64,000 nucleotides of DNA from Catellatospora sp. TT07R-123. GTDB lineage: Bacteria; Actinomycetota; Actinomycetes; Mycobacteriales; Micromonosporaceae. The stretch is taken from positions 3,410,001-3,474,000 of the forward strand of contig NZ_BNEM01000002.1 in NCBI RefSeq assembly GCF_018327705.1, written 5' to 3'. Positions within the stretch are counted from its first letter, which is position 1. Every line of letters starts with the position of its first letter. The notes below the pieces were generated by a model, which saw only the letters and a list, made by a program, of their open reading frames with translations, searched no databases and was not told the origin of the DNA. Shown piece after piece: positions 6,752-15,644 of the stretch. The position numbers and the translations under genes are program-made.

Positions 6752-9700
6752 ATGGTCGTGATGAAGCAGCAGCCCGGCGGCGCTGTCGCCACCCTCGACC
6801 CGAACTTCGGCCCGGCCACCCGGGCCTGGTTCGACGCGGCCTTCGCGGCGCCCACAGCGGCCCAGTCGGGCGCCTGGCGTGCCATCAGCGCCGGGGACAA
6901 CACCCTGGTCGTGGCCCCGACCGGCTCCGGCAAGACCCTGGCGGCGTTCCTGTGGGCGCTGGACCGGCTGGCCCACGAGCCGGTGCCCGACGACCCGGCC
7001 GCGCGCTGCCGCGTGCTGTACATCAGCCCGCTCAAGGCGCTGGCCGTCGACGTCGAACGCAACCTGCGTACGCCGCTGACCGGCATCCGGCACGCCGCCG
7101 ACCGGCTCGGCCTGGCCGAACCGGACATCACTGTCGGAATGCGCACCGGCGACACGCCCGCCGACGAGCGCCGCGCCTTCACCCGCCGCCCGCCCGACAT
7201 CCTGATCACCACCCCGGAGTCGCTGTTCCTGCTGCTCACCTCGGCCGCCCGCGAGTCGCTGCGCGGCGTCGAGACCGTGATCATCGACGAGGTGCACGCG
7301 GTCACCGCCACCAAGCGCGGCGCCCACCTGGCCCTGTCGCTGGAGCGGCTGGACGCGCTGCTGCCGAAGCCCGCGCAGCGCATCGGCCTGTCGGCGACCG
7401 TCGAGCCGGTCGAGTCGGCCGCCCGCTTCCTGGGCGGGGCCGCGCCGGTGCACGTGGTGCAGCCGCGCACCGAGAAGACCATCGAGGTCACCGTCGAGGT
7501 GCCGGTCGAGGACATGACCGCCCTGGCCGAGAGCGAGCCCGAGGACGAGGGCCCGCGCCGCTCGTCGATCTGGCCCGCGGTCGAGGAGCGGGTGTTCGAG
7601 CTCATCCGCGCGCACCGCTCCACCATCGTCTTCACCAACTCCCGCCGCGGCGCCGAGCGCCTGTGCGCGCGCCTCAACGAGCTGGCGGCCGAGGCGGTGG
7701 TCCAGCCTGTGCCGCCGCCCGCGCAGATCATGGCCCAGTCCGGCACCGGGTACGGTGCCGCGCCGCTTCTCGCCCGCGCCCACCACGGCTCGGTGTCCAA
7801 GGAGGAGCGCAAGCAGATCGAGGACGAGCTGAAATCCGGGCGGCTGCCCGCGGTGGTGGCGACGTCCAGTCTGGAGCTCGGCATCGACATGGGCGCGGTC
7901 GACCTGGTGGTGCAGGTCGGCGCCCCGCCCAGCGTGGCGGCCGGGCTCCAGCGCGTCGGCCGGGCCGGGCACCAGGTCGGCGCGGTCTCGCGCGGCGTGG
8001 TGTTCCCGGTGCACCGCGGCGACCTGCTGTCGTGCGCGGTGGTGTCGCTGCGGATGGGCGCCGGGCAGCTCGAACCGCTGGACTTCCCGCACAGCCCGCT
8101 GGACGTGCTGGCCCAGCACGTGGTGGCGATGACCGCGATGGACGACTGGACCGTGGCCGACCTGGCCGAGCTGGTGCGCCGGGCCGCGCCGTTCGCGGCG
8201 CTGCCGGAGTCGGCGCTGCACGCGGTGCTGGACATGCTGGCCGGGCGATACCCGTCGACGGCCTTCGCCGAGCTGCGCCCGCGCATCGTCTGGGACCGGG
8301 CCGCCGACCTGCTCACCGGCCGCCCCGGCAACCAGCGCCTGGCCGTCACCTCCGGCGGCACCATCCCCGACCGCGGCCTGTTCGGCGTCTTCCTCGCGGG
8401 CTCCGAGAAGGCCAGCCGGGTCGGCGAACTCGACGAGGAGATGGTGTACGAGTCGCGCGTCGGCGACGTCTTCGCGCTGGGCACCAGCTCGTGGCGCATC
8501 GAGGACATCACGCCCGACCGGGTGCTGGTCTCCCCCGCCCCGGGACAGCCCGCGCGGCTGCCGTTCTGGAAGGGCGACCAGGCCGGGCGCCCGGTGGCGC
8601 TGGGCCGGGCGCTGGGGGCGTTCCTGCGCAAGCAGTCCGAACCGGACACCCTCGATCCGGCCGCGCAGCGCAATCTGGCGGCATACCTGGACGAGCAGCG
8701 GCAGGCGACCCGGCACCTGCCCGACGACCGGACGGTGCTGGTCGAGCGGTTCCGCGACGAGCTCGGCGACTGGCGGATCGTGCTGCACTGCGTGCTCGGC
8801 GCACCGGTCAACGCCCCGTGGGCGCTGGCGATCGGCCAGCGCCTGCGGGAACGCTACGGCGTGGACGCGCAGGTGCACGCGGCCGACGACGGCATCGTGA
8901 TCCGGCTGCCGGAGACGGCCGAGGAGCCGCCCGGCGCGGACGTGTTCGCCTTCGACCCCGACGAGATCGAGCCGATGGTGGCCGACGCGGTCGGCACGTC
9001 GGCGCTGTTCGCGTCCCGGTTCCGCGAGTGCGCGGCCAGGTCGCTGCTGCTGCCCCGCCGCGACCCGGGCCGCCGCCAGCCGCTGTGGCAGCAGCGCCAG
9101 CGGGCCGCTCAGCTGCTGGACGTGGCGCGCGAGTACCCCGACTTCCCGGTGACGCTGGAGGCGGCGCGCGAGTGCCTGCGCGACGTCTTCGACCTGCCGT
9201 CGCTGACCGGGCTGATGCGCGAGATCGCGGGCCGCAAGGTCCGCATGGTCGAGGTGTCGACCCCGCAGCCGTCCCCGTTCGCACGCTCGCTGCTGTTCGG
9301 CTACGTCGGCGCGTTCCTCTACGGCGAGGACGCGCCCCTGGCCGAGCGCCGCGCCGCCGCACTGGCGCTGGACCCGACCCTGCTGAGCGAGCTGCTGGGC
9401 CGCGTCGAGCTGCGCGAGCTGCTGGACCCGGCCGTCATCGAGGCCACCGCCGCGCACCTGCGCTGGGCCGACCGGCGGGTGCGCGACGCCGAGGACACCG
9501 TCGAGCTGCTGCGCCGCCTGGGCGATCTGAGCCTCGACGAGCTGGTCGAGCGCGGCGTCGACCCGGCTTGGCTGCCGGAACTCGGCCGCGCGGTGCGGGT
9601 GCTGGCGATCCGGGTGGCGGGGCAGGACCGCTGGATCGTCGCGGAGGACGCCGGGCGCTACCGTGACGCGCTCGGGGTCGCGCTGCCACCGGGGCTGCCC

Positions 9701-11227
9701 GCGGCGTACGCGGCGCAGGTCACCGATCCGCTGCCGGACCTGATCGGACGGTTCGCCCGCACCAGCGGCCCGTTCCGCGCCGACGCCTGCGCGCAGCGGT
9801 TCGGCCTCGGCGTGGCCGTGGTCGAGCACACGCTGCGGCGCCTGTCGGCCTCGGGCCGGGTGGTCTCGGGCGAGTTCACGGCCGCCTCCGACGGCGGGTT
9901 CGTGGAGTGGTGCGACGCGGAGGTGCTCCGTACGCTGCGGCGCCGCAGCCTGGCCGCGCTGCGCAAGGAGATCGAGCCGGTCCCGCCCGCCGTCCTGGGC
10001 CGCTTCCTCCCCGTATGGCAGCAGATCGGCCGCCGGTCCACCGGCATCGACGCCGTCGCCGCCGCGATCGACCAGCTCCAGGGCGTACCCGTCCCCGCCT
10101 CCGCCCTGGAACGGCTCGTCCTGCCGCAACGGGTCTCCGACTACACCCCGGCATACCTCGACGAGCTGTGCGCCACCGGCGAGGTGGTCTGGGCCGGGGC
10201 GGGCGCCATCGGCGGCAACGACGGCTGGGTCACGCTGGCCTTCGCCGACGCCGCGCCGCTGCTGCTCCCACCGCCGCTGGACATCGCCCGCACCGAGCTG
10301 CACGAGTCGCTGCTCACCGCCCTCGGCGAGGGGGCGCTGTTCTTCCGGCAGCTCGCCGACCGGGTCGAGGGTGGCGCCGACACCGACGAGCTGCTGGCCG
10401 CGTTGTGGGACCTGGTCTGGGCGGGGCTGGTCGGCAACGACACCCTGGCCCCGGTGCGGGCGCTGGTCGCCGGGGGCGGCGGCGCGCACCGGGCCAAGCC
10501 TTCCCCGGCGCGGGCCCGCTACCGGCGGCCCAGCCTCACCGGCGGGCGGTCGCTGGCCTCGGCGCGGGCGACCTCGCCCACGGCCGCCGGGCGCTGGCAC
10601 GCGCTGGCCCCGCGCGAGACCGACGCCACCGCCTGCGCGGCGGCACTGGCCGACGTGCTGCTGGAACGGCACGGCGTGGTGACGCGGGGCGCGGTCGCGG
10701 CCGAGGGGCGGCCGGGCGGCTTCGCGGCCGTGTACCCGGTGCTGGCGGCGCTGGAGGAGCGCGGCGCGGCCCGGCGCGGGTACTTCGTGGAGGGGCTCGG
10801 GGCGGCGCAGTTCGCGCTGCCGGGGGCGGTGGACCGGCTCCGGTCGTACACGGAGGAAGGCGGCTCGCGGGCCCTGGTGCTGGCCTCGACCGACCCGGCC
10901 AACCCCTACGGCGCCGCGCTGCCCTGGCCGCACACCACCGACGGCCACCGGCCCGGCCGCAAGGCCGGGGCGCTGGTCGTCCTCGTCGCCGGCGAGCTCG
11001 TCCTGTACGTCGAACGCGGCGGCCGCACCCTGCTCACCTTCGGCGGCGACGGCACCGCCCAGGGCCTGGCCGCCACGGCGCTCGCGGAGGCGGTGGGCGC
11101 GGGCGCGCTCGGGCCGCTCACGGTCGAACGGGCCGACGGCGAGTCGATCACGGGCAGCCCGCTGGGCGCGGCGCTGGAGGCGGCCGGTTTCCGGATGACC
11201 CCGCGCGGCCTGCGGATACGCGGCTGA
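6752..11227 (+). CDS. lhr: Lhr-family ATP-dependent helicase
   Basis: A roughly 1490-residue superfamily 2 helicase. Mycobacterial Lhr, of about the same length, is an ATP-driven 3'-5' helicase involved in DNA repair. The N-terminus has Walker A APTGSGKT (about residues 55-62), motif Ia ISPLKALAVDVERN, motif II IIDEVH, motif III GLSATV and motif VI QRVGRAGHQVG. Then come the winged-helix and beta-barrel region of the Lhr core and a long C-terminal domain of several hundred residues typical of full-length Lhr. Two starts are plausible, ATG 6752 and ATG 6761; the latter has AGGA eight bases upstream. No cotranscribed neighbour is evident; a gap of 108 bases follows. Confidence 0.93.
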   Translation: MVVMKQQPGGAVATLDPNFGPATRAWFDAAFAAPTAAQSGAWRAISAGDNTLVVAPTGSGKTLAAFLWALDRLAHEPVPDDPAARCRVLYISPLKALAVDVERNLRTPLTGIRHAADRLGLAEPDITVGMRTGDTPADERRAFTRRPPDILITTPESLFLLLTSAARESLRGVETVIIDEVHAVTATKRGAHLALSLERLDALLPKPAQRIGLSATVEPVESAARFLGGAAPVHVVQPRTEKTIEVTVEVPVEDMTALAESEPEDEGPRRSSIWPAVEERVFELIRAHRSTIVFTNSRRGAERLCARLNELAAEAVVQPVPPPAQIMAQSGTGYGAAPLLARAHHGSVSKEERKQIEDELKSGRLPAVVATSSLELGIDMGAVDLVVQVGAPPSVAAGLQRVGRAGHQVGAVSRGVVFPVHRGDLLSCAVVSLRMGAGQLEPLDFPHSPLDVLAQHVVAMTAMDDWTVADLAELVRRAAPFAALPESALHAVLDMLAGRYPSTAFAELRPRIVWDRAADLLTGRPGNQRLAVTSGGTIPDRGLFGVFLAGSEKASRVGELDEEMVYESRVGDVFALGTSSWRIEDITPDRVLVSPAPGQPARLPFWKGDQAGRPVALGRALGAFLRKQSEPDTLDPAAQRNLAAYLDEQRQATRHLPDDRTVLVERFRDELGDWRIVLHCVLGAPVNAPWALAIGQRLRERYGVDAQVHAADDGIVIRLPETAEEPPGADVFAFDPDEIEPMVADAVGTSALFASRFRECAARSLLLPRRDPGRRQPLWQQRQRAAQLLDVAREYPDFPVTLEAARECLRDVFDLPSLTGLMREIAGRKVRMVEVSTPQPSPFARSLLFGYVGAFLYGEDAPLAERRAAALALDPTLLSELLGRVELRELLDPAVIEATAAHLRWADRRVRDAEDTVELLRRLGDLSLDELVERGVDPAWLPELGRAVRVLAIRVAGQDRWIVAEDAGRYRDALGVALPPGLPAAYAAQVTDPLPDLIGRFARTSGPFRADACAQRFGLGVAVVEHTLRRLSASGRVVSGEFTAASDGGFVEWCDAEVLRTLRRRSLAALRKEIEPVPPAVLGRFLPVWQQIGRRSTGIDAVAAAIDQLQGVPVPASALERLVLPQRVSDYTPAYLDELCATGEVVWAGAGAIGGNDGWVTLAFADAAPLLLPPPLDIARTELHESLLTALGEGALFFRQLADRVEGGADTDELLAALWDLVWAGLVGNDTLAPVRALVAGGGGAHRAKPSPARARYRRPSLTGGRSLASARATSPTAAGRWHALAPRETDATACAAALADVLLERHGVVTRGAVAAEGRPGGFAAVYPVLAALEERGAARRGYFVEGLGAAQFALPGAVDRLRSYTEEGGSRALVLASTDPANPYGAALPWPHTTDGHRPGRKAGALVVLVAGELVLYVERGGRTLLTFGGDGTAQGLAATALAEAVGAGALGPLTVERADGESITGSPLGAALEAAGFRMTPRGLRIRG

Positions 11228-11335
11228 CCCTGAACTTTCCTGGGTGGCGCCTGGATGAACGATCAGGGAAACACCCGGGAACGGCGGGCGGAAAGAGCCT
11301 GGCGGGTCGGGGGCGCGCGGTGGCATGCTGCGGTC

Positions 11336-12511
11336 ATGACCAGCGCACCACCCGCCCGGCGAGACGCCTATGTGGACTTCCTGCGGGCGTTGAGCCTGAT
11401 CGTGGTCGTGGTGTGGCACTGGGCCTTCACCATCCTCGACTGGCGGCCGGACGGCCCGCACGCCACCAGCCCGCTCGGCTTCACCCGCGGCCTGTGGCTG
11501 GCGACCTGGCTGTTCCAGGTGATGCCGCTGTTCTTCTTCATCGGCGGCTACGTGCACCTGCGCAGCTGGGAACGGGCGCAGGCGCGCGGGGTCACCATGC
11601 GCGCGTTCGTGTGGCGGCGCGTGCGGCAGCTGACCATCCCGGCCGGGATCGTCCTGCTGGTCTGGATCGCGCTCGGTTCCCTCATCGGCACGTACTTCAA
11701 CCTCACCGGCGTCGGCCGGGCGGTGAAGCTGGTGGTCAGCCCGCTGTGGTTCCTGGCCGTGTACCTGATGCTGATCGCGCTGCTGCCGATCGGCCTGTGG
11801 CTGCACCGCAAGGCGGGGCTGCTCGCCCTGGTCTGGCTGGCCGGGGCCGCGATGGTGGTGGACGTGCTGCGGTTCGACCGCGGCCTGGAGGACATCGGCT
11901 GGCTGAACATGGTGCTGGTCTGGGGGCTGTGCCACCAGGCGGGCTTCTTCTACCAGAACGTGGTCGACTCGCCCCGCCGCAACGACTGGGCCCTGCTGTG
12001 GCTGGGCCTGTTCGGCCTCACCGGCCTGGTCGGCTCCGGCCTGTACCCGGGCTCGATGGTCGGTGTGCCCGGCGAGCGCTTCTCCAACATGGCCCCGCCC
12101 ACGTTCGTCATCGTGGCCCTGCTGATCTTCCAGATCGGATTCGTCGAGCTGCTCCGCCCGCGCATGCAGGAGCTGCTGCAACGCCCCCGCTGGAAGCGCG
12201 CCAACGACCTGATCAACGAGTTCTCCCTGCCGCTGTACCTGGTCCACACCACCGGAATGGCGCTGTTCCTGTTCCTGACCTGGCTGCTGTTCGGCTTCGA
12301 CATGGACAAGCCGGCCGATGTGGACTCCGGCTGGTGGCTGACCCGCCCGCTGGCCATCATCGGCCCCCTGATCTGCACCGTCCCCGTCCTGCTGCTGTTC
12401 CGGCGCCTGCAACGCGGCCGCAGGGCCCTCGGCCAGGCCGTCATCCCCGTCCAGGCCGGTCCGGCCCAGACCGACACACCGTCGGAGATCGGCACGCCCG
12501 GCCGACCGTGA
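11336..12511 (+). CDS. acyltransferase 3 family membrane protein
   Basis: A 391-residue integral membrane protein of the acyltransferase-3 (OafB/NodX-like) family, which transfers acyl groups to carbohydrates or lipids at the membrane. The family signature is at the N-terminus: RRDAYVDFLRALSLIVVV followed by WHW, giving the conserved Arg and His. About ten hydrophobic helices follow, including FFIGGYVHLRSWERAQ, and LYLVHTTGMALF near the C-terminus. ATG 11336 puts the signature within the first 20 residues; an upstream in-frame start would add an unlikely Arg-rich leader. It is encoded alone; the substrate is unknown. Its stop lies in a 20-bp tandem repeat. Confidence 0.85.
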   Translation: MTSAPPARRDAYVDFLRALSLIVVVVWHWAFTILDWRPDGPHATSPLGFTRGLWLATWLFQVMPLFFFIGGYVHLRSWERAQARGVTMRAFVWRRVRQLTIPAGIVLLVWIALGSLIGTYFNLTGVGRAVKLVVSPLWFLAVYLMLIALLPIGLWLHRKAGLLALVWLAGAAMVVDVLRFDRGLEDIGWLNMVLVWGLCHQAGFFYQNVVDSPRRNDWALLWLGLFGLTGLVGSGLYPGSMVGVPGERFSNMAPPTFVIVALLIFQIGFVELLRPRMQELLQRPRWKRANDLINEFSLPLYLVHTTGMALFLFLTWLLFGFDMDKPADVDSGWWLTRPLAIIGPLICTVPVLLLFRRLQRGRRALGQAVIPVQAGPAQTDTPSEIGTPGRP

Positions 12512-12546
12512 CAGCGACGCTGAGTTCGTGACAGCGACGCTAAGTT
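12507..12546. repeat. 20-bp tandem duplication at the end of the acyltransferase gene
   Basis: CGTGACAGCGACGCTGAGTT at 12507-12526 is repeated at 12527-12546 with one base change. The first copy contains the TGA stop codon, so the duplication sits exactly at a gene end and separates it from the next start. Probably a replication-slippage product. Confidence 0.8.
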
Positions 12547-12553
12547 AGTGGGT

Positions 12554-13333
12554 ATGGCCGGATACGACTGGATCTCGTTCACCACCGACTACGGGCTGTC
12601 CGACGGATTCGTGGCCTCCTGCCACGGCATGATCGCCCGTACCGCACCGCAACTGCGGATCATCGACGTCAGCCACCAGCTCCCGCCCGGCGACGTCACC
12701 CGGGGCGCCGCCGTGCTGGCCCAGACCGTCCCCTACCTGCCCCCGTCGGTGCACCTGGCCGTCGTCGATCCCGGCGTCGGCACCGTGCGCCGCGCCGTCG
12801 TGCTCCAGACCCCGAACGGCCTGCTCGTCGGACCCGACAACGGCCTGCTCGGCTGGGCCGCCGACGCCCTCGGCGGGATCGAGCGGGCGGTCGAGCTGGC
12901 CAGCACCGACTGGTTCGCCCCGACCGTCTCGCGCACCTTCCACGGCCGCGACGTGTTCGCCCCGGCCGCGGCCCGGCTCGCGCTCGGCGCCGACCCGGGC
13001 GAGGCCGGGCCTGAGATCGACGCCGACAGCCTGGTGCGGCTGCCCGACCCGGTGATCGCGGTCGGCGACGGCTGGCTGGAGGCGGAGGTGCTGACCGTGG
13101 ACAGGTTCGGCAACGTGCAGCTCGCGGCGTCCGGCGAGGCGCTGACGGCGCTGCCGGACCGGCTGACCGTGGGCGGCTGCCGCGCCGTACGCGGCACCAC
13201 CTTCGCCGACGTGCCCTCGGGCGGGCTGGTGGTCTTCGCGGACTCGGCCGACCGCATCGCGATCGCCGTCAACGGCGGCCGCGCGGCCGTCATGCTCGCC
13301 GTCAACCCCGGCGACATCGTCCGCATCTCCTGA
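12554..13333 (+). CDS. SAM hydroxide adenosyltransferase (DUF62 family)
   Basis: A 259-residue enzyme of the DUF62 family, related to fluorinase and chlorinase but normally using water to cleave S-adenosylmethionine into adenosine and methionine. The N-terminal FTTDYGLSDGFV, the VHLAVVDPGVGT segment followed by RR, and the FHGRDVFAPAAARLA motif supply the conserved Asp, Arg and His of the hydrolase branch. The C-terminal small domain has DRFGNVQL. It lacks a recognisable halogenase loop, so halide use is unlikely but not excluded. ATG 12554 is preferred over GTG 12548. Monocistronic by spacing, convergent with clgR. Confidence 0.88.
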   Translation: MAGYDWISFTTDYGLSDGFVASCHGMIARTAPQLRIIDVSHQLPPGDVTRGAAVLAQTVPYLPPSVHLAVVDPGVGTVRRAVVLQTPNGLLVGPDNGLLGWAADALGGIERAVELASTDWFAPTVSRTFHGRDVFAPAAARLALGADPGEAGPEIDADSLVRLPDPVIAVGDGWLEAEVLTVDRFGNVQLAASGEALTALPDRLTVGGCRAVRGTTFADVPSGGLVVFADSADRIAIAVNGGRAAVMLAVNPGDIVRIS

Positions 13334-13350
13334 CCCCGCATCTCCTGACC
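13321..13350. repeat. 15-bp tandem duplication spanning a stop codon
   Basis: CCGCATCTCCTGACC occurs at 13321-13335 and again at 13336-13350. The first copy encodes the last residues and the TGA stop of the SAM hydrolase gene. This is the second gene end in a row carrying a short tandem duplication. Confidence 0.8.
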
Positions 13351-13375
13351 CCGCCGCGCCCGCCGCAGCGCGGCA

Positions 13376-13452
13376 TGATCAGCCGAGTTGCCGGGCAGTC
13401 GGGTGAAAGACGGTCCAAGATACGCACAAGTGCCCGGCAACTCGGCTGATCA
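13376..13452. repeat. long intergenic inverted repeat with 22-base perfect arms
   Basis: The arms at 13376-13397 and 13431-13452 are perfectly complementary (22 bases, core CGAGTTGCCGGGCA) around a 33-base loop. The element lies between the convergent ends of the SAM hydrolase and clgR genes. Its core resembles the hairpin at 44681-44740. Bidirectional terminator or mobile palindrome remnant. Confidence 0.75.
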
Positions 13453-13562
13453 GGGTCGAGTCGCCGGGCGGGCGGGATCGGTTGCCTGGGGATGGGGTCG
13501 CCCGGTCCGGTGACGGGCCGGGCGATGGGCAGGGTCGGGCCGACGAAGGTGCCCGGCCCAGG

Positions 13563-14015
13563 TCAGACGCCTACGACCTCGCGGCCGCGCGTGCTACCCG
13601 GGTTGGTGGGTCGGGAGTTGCGAGTCGTCCGCAGCGTGGTCCGCAGCGGGTTGTCGCGGCGCACCGTGACCGAGACCTGGCCATCGGTGGCCACCTCGGT
13701 GCGGGGGCGGGCCGCCATCGGCTCCAGTACCTTGTCCTGGCCTCCGCGCGGCAGCGGGGGCGTGAGCACACCCTCGACCGCTTCGGCGACCGCCATCGTG
13801 TCGCTGACCTCGCGCAGCACCTCGGACAGCCGGGCGCCCAGCGCGTCGCAGATGGACGTCAGCAGCTCGCTGGACGCTTCCTTCTGCCCTCGTTCGATCT
13901 CCGAGAGGTAACCGAGGCTGACGTTGGCAGCCGTGGAGACCTCGCGCAGGGTGCGATGCTGTCCCTGCCGACGGGCACGGAGGGCATCACCGATCACTCG
14001 ACGCAAAAGCACCAT
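13563..14015 (-). CDS. clgR: ClgR-type helix-turn-helix regulator of Clp protease genes
   Basis: A 150-residue DNA-binding protein with an XRE/Cro helix-turn-helix at residues about 8-66 ([20 protein letters not shown] then [12 protein letters not shown]), the highly conserved ClgR signature of actinobacteria. Known ClgR proteins activate clp protease genes under proteotoxic stress. The tail after residue 70 is variable and basic at the end. ATG 14015 is chosen because the protein then begins [13 protein letters not shown], as in Streptomyces homologues recalled from memory. Location downstream of cinA, pgsA and rimO matches the conserved actinomycete order. A dyad lies 48-75 bases upstream. 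Confidence 0.88.
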   Translation of the reverse strand: MVLLRRVIGDALRARRQGQHRTLREVSTAANVSLGYLSEIERGQKEASSELLTSICDALGARLSEVLREVSDTMAVAEAVEGVLTPPLPRGGQDKVLEPMAARPRTEVATDGQVSVTVRRDNPLRTTLRTTRNSRPTNPGSTRGREVVGV

Positions 14016-14062
14016 GTCGCACCCCCTGCTCTTGTTCCCCGTTACCAACAGCTGATATGCCG

Positions 14063-14090
14063 TCAGCCGCCGGTTGTCACCGACGGCTGA
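14063..14090. promoter_or_regulatory. inverted repeat upstream of clgR
   Basis: TCAGCCG at 14063-14069 pairs with CGGCTGA at 14084-14090, with partial pairing inside, in the 205-base gap between the cinA stop and the clgR start. It could be an operator or the base of a leader hairpin. I do not see a confident ClgR box consensus, so autoregulation is not claimed. Confidence 0.35.
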
Positions 14091-14220
14091 GATGAACCGT
14101 ACTCTCTCCGTGCCAGATCGACACCCCGCCCCGCCGAAGCGGGTGCCCGACTCTTCCAGCGCCTCCCGCCATAGTGGCACAGATCACCGGGGTCCGCGCC
14201 ACCCTTTCCGAACCGCGGAA

Positions 14221-14808
14221 TCAGGCGGTCGCCCGCCACAGAAGGTCCAGCGCGACATCGACGCTGGTCGCTCGCACTGTCGCCCGATCGGCGGGCACGG
14301 ACAACTTTTTCACGTCGGTCCGCCCGTCCGGACCGGCCAGCCCGACATAGACGGTTCCGGCCGGCACGCCGTCCTGCGGGCCGGGACCCGCCACGCCCGT
14401 GGTGGACAGACCCCAGTCGGCGCCGCAGCGCTCCCGGGCGCCCCGGGCCAGCGCCACGGCCACGTCCGGGTCGACCGGGCCGCGCTCGGCCAGCAGGTCC
14501 GCGTCGACCCCGGCCAGGGTGTGCTTGAGGTCCGTGGCGTAGACGACCAGGCCGCCGCGCAGCACCCGGCTCACCCCGGGCACGGTCACCAGGGTCGCGG
14601 TCAGCAGGCCGCCGGTCAGCGACTCGGCCGCCGCGACCGTCTCGCCACGCGCGACCAGCCGCGCGACCAGCGCATCGACCCGGCCGGCGCCGGTGGGGCC
14701 GTCGCCGGGGCGGCGCCGGTCCAGCTCCGTCGCGGCGGCCTGGGGGGTGGCGCCGTCCGTGCTCACGCGGACGGCTGCGGTGTCGGGGGTGGTGCCGTCC
14801 GTGCTCAC
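14221..14808 (-). CDS. cinA: CinA-family nicotinamide-nucleotide amidohydrolase (CinA C-terminal domain)
   Basis: A 195-residue protein consisting of the CinA C-terminal domain, which in characterised members deamidates NMN to nicotinate mononucleotide in pyridine-nucleotide salvage. Conserved segments are ETVAAAESLTGGLL, GGLVVYATDLKHTLAGV and WGLSTTGVAGPGPQDGVPAG followed by TVYVGL. The N-terminal COG1058 half found in some bacteria is absent, as usual in actinomycetes. The GTG start at 14808 overlaps the preceding TGA by four bases. The N-terminus carries a duplicated VSTDG(T/A)TP unit, and the second unit offers another GTG start at 14766. Part of the rimO-pgsA-nat-cinA operon. Confidence 0.9.
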   Translation of the reverse strand: MSTDGTTPDTAAVRVSTDGATPQAAATELDRRRPGDGPTGAGRVDALVARLVARGETVAAAESLTGGLLTATLVTVPGVSRVLRGGLVVYATDLKHTLAGVDADLLAERGPVDPDVAVALARGARERCGADWGLSTTGVAGPGPQDGVPAGTVYVGLAGPDGRTDVKKLSVPADRATVRATSVDVALDLLWRATA

Positions 14809-15644
14809 GCGGACTGGTCCGCGCGCTTGGCTGCCCAGGTGTCGTGGGCGGCGCGCACGCTCGGCCACAGCCGGTCGAGGCCGTCGTCGATCAGGCCGAA
14901 CAGGTCGGCCAGCGCCTGGCGCCACTCGTCGCGGCTGAGCAGCTGCTGCTCCTCGCGGCCGTAGTCGTCCAGCACTGTCAGCACGCAGCCGCGCAGGATC
15001 TGCACTTCCCGCCCGGTGCGCCGCATCGCGGTGAAGACCTGTGTGAACGGCGACGCGGGCGAGGTGGACAGGTGCTGGTGCGCGCCGCCGAAGTCGGTGA
15101 TCTCGGCGGGCGCGGCGATGACGTCGCAGGCCAGGAACGAGCCGGTCGGGTCGTGGTGCAGCCGCCAGCCGGGCTCGTCGCGGGGCGTGTCGGCCAGGGC
15201 GTACCCGAACGGGCCCTGGCGGTGGTCGCCGTGGCGCAGCGGCAGCGGGTCGCTGAACGCGTCACCCAGCCCGGTGTCGGCGAACCAGACCCCGTCGGGG
15301 TGCTGCTCGTCCGGCAGGCCGTGCACCAGCAGGGCCAGGTGGTTCAGGTCGGCCGCGGTCTGGGCCAGGTCGCTGACGACGTACCCCCGGTGCATGGTCA
15401 CCGTGAAGCCGAGTTCGCGCAGCAGCACGGCGAAGGCGCCGTTGAGCTGGAAGCAGTAGCCGCCGCGGCGGCGCACCACCCGGTCCACCGACTCGGCCTG
15501 GTCGACCGTGCCCGGACGGCCGAGCATGATCTCCATGTTGGTGTACGGCACCCGGTTGACGTGGGCGCGGTGCAGCTCGTGCAGGAACTGCGGCGACGGC
15601 GGCTTGCGGCTGACCCCGAGCAGCCGCAGGTAGGCGTCGATCAC
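14805..15644 (-). CDS. nat: arylamine N-acetyltransferase
   Basis: A 279-residue cytoplasmic enzyme transferring acetyl from acetyl-CoA to arylamines or hydrazines. The Cys-His-Asp triad is clear: C64 in RRRGGYCFQLNGAF, H102 in LNHLALLV and D123 in WFADTGLGD. The N-terminal FLHELHRAHVNRVPYTNMEI segment is typical of the family. It starts with GTG 15644 overlapping the pgsA stop and ends overlapping the cinA start, each by four bases, so it is translationally coupled inside an otherwise conserved pgsA-cinA pair. That insertion is unusual. Natural substrate is unknown. Confidence 0.92.
   Translation of the reverse strand: MIDAYLRLLGVSRKPPSPQFLHELHRAHVNRVPYTNMEIMLGRPGTVDQAESVDRVVRRRGGYCFQLNGAFAVLLRELGFTVTMHRGYVVSDLAQTAADLNHLALLVHGLPDEQHPDGVWFADTGLGDAFSDPLPLRHGDHRQGPFGYALADTPRDEPGWRLHHDPTGSFLACDVIAAPAEITDFGGAHQHLSTSPASPFTQVFTAMRRTGREVQILRGCVLTVLDDYGREEQQLLSRDEWRQALADLFGLIDDGLDRLWPSVRAAHDTWAAKRADQSA

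Noticed and set aside
6668-12412. A 1914-residue minus-strand frame opposite lhr and the acyltransferase gene
   Set aside because: It is a high-GC antisense frame, rich in Gln/Arg/Gly/His without domains; the plus-strand genes have helicase and acyltransferase motifs.
12554-13333. Fluorinase or chlorinase
   Set aside because: The conserved residues match the hydroxide adenosyltransferase branch and no halometabolite genes are nearby.
13376-13452. Attachment site or integron-like recombination site
   Set aside because: No integrase or cassette array is in the window, and the element is explained as a palindromic intergenic repeat between convergent genes.
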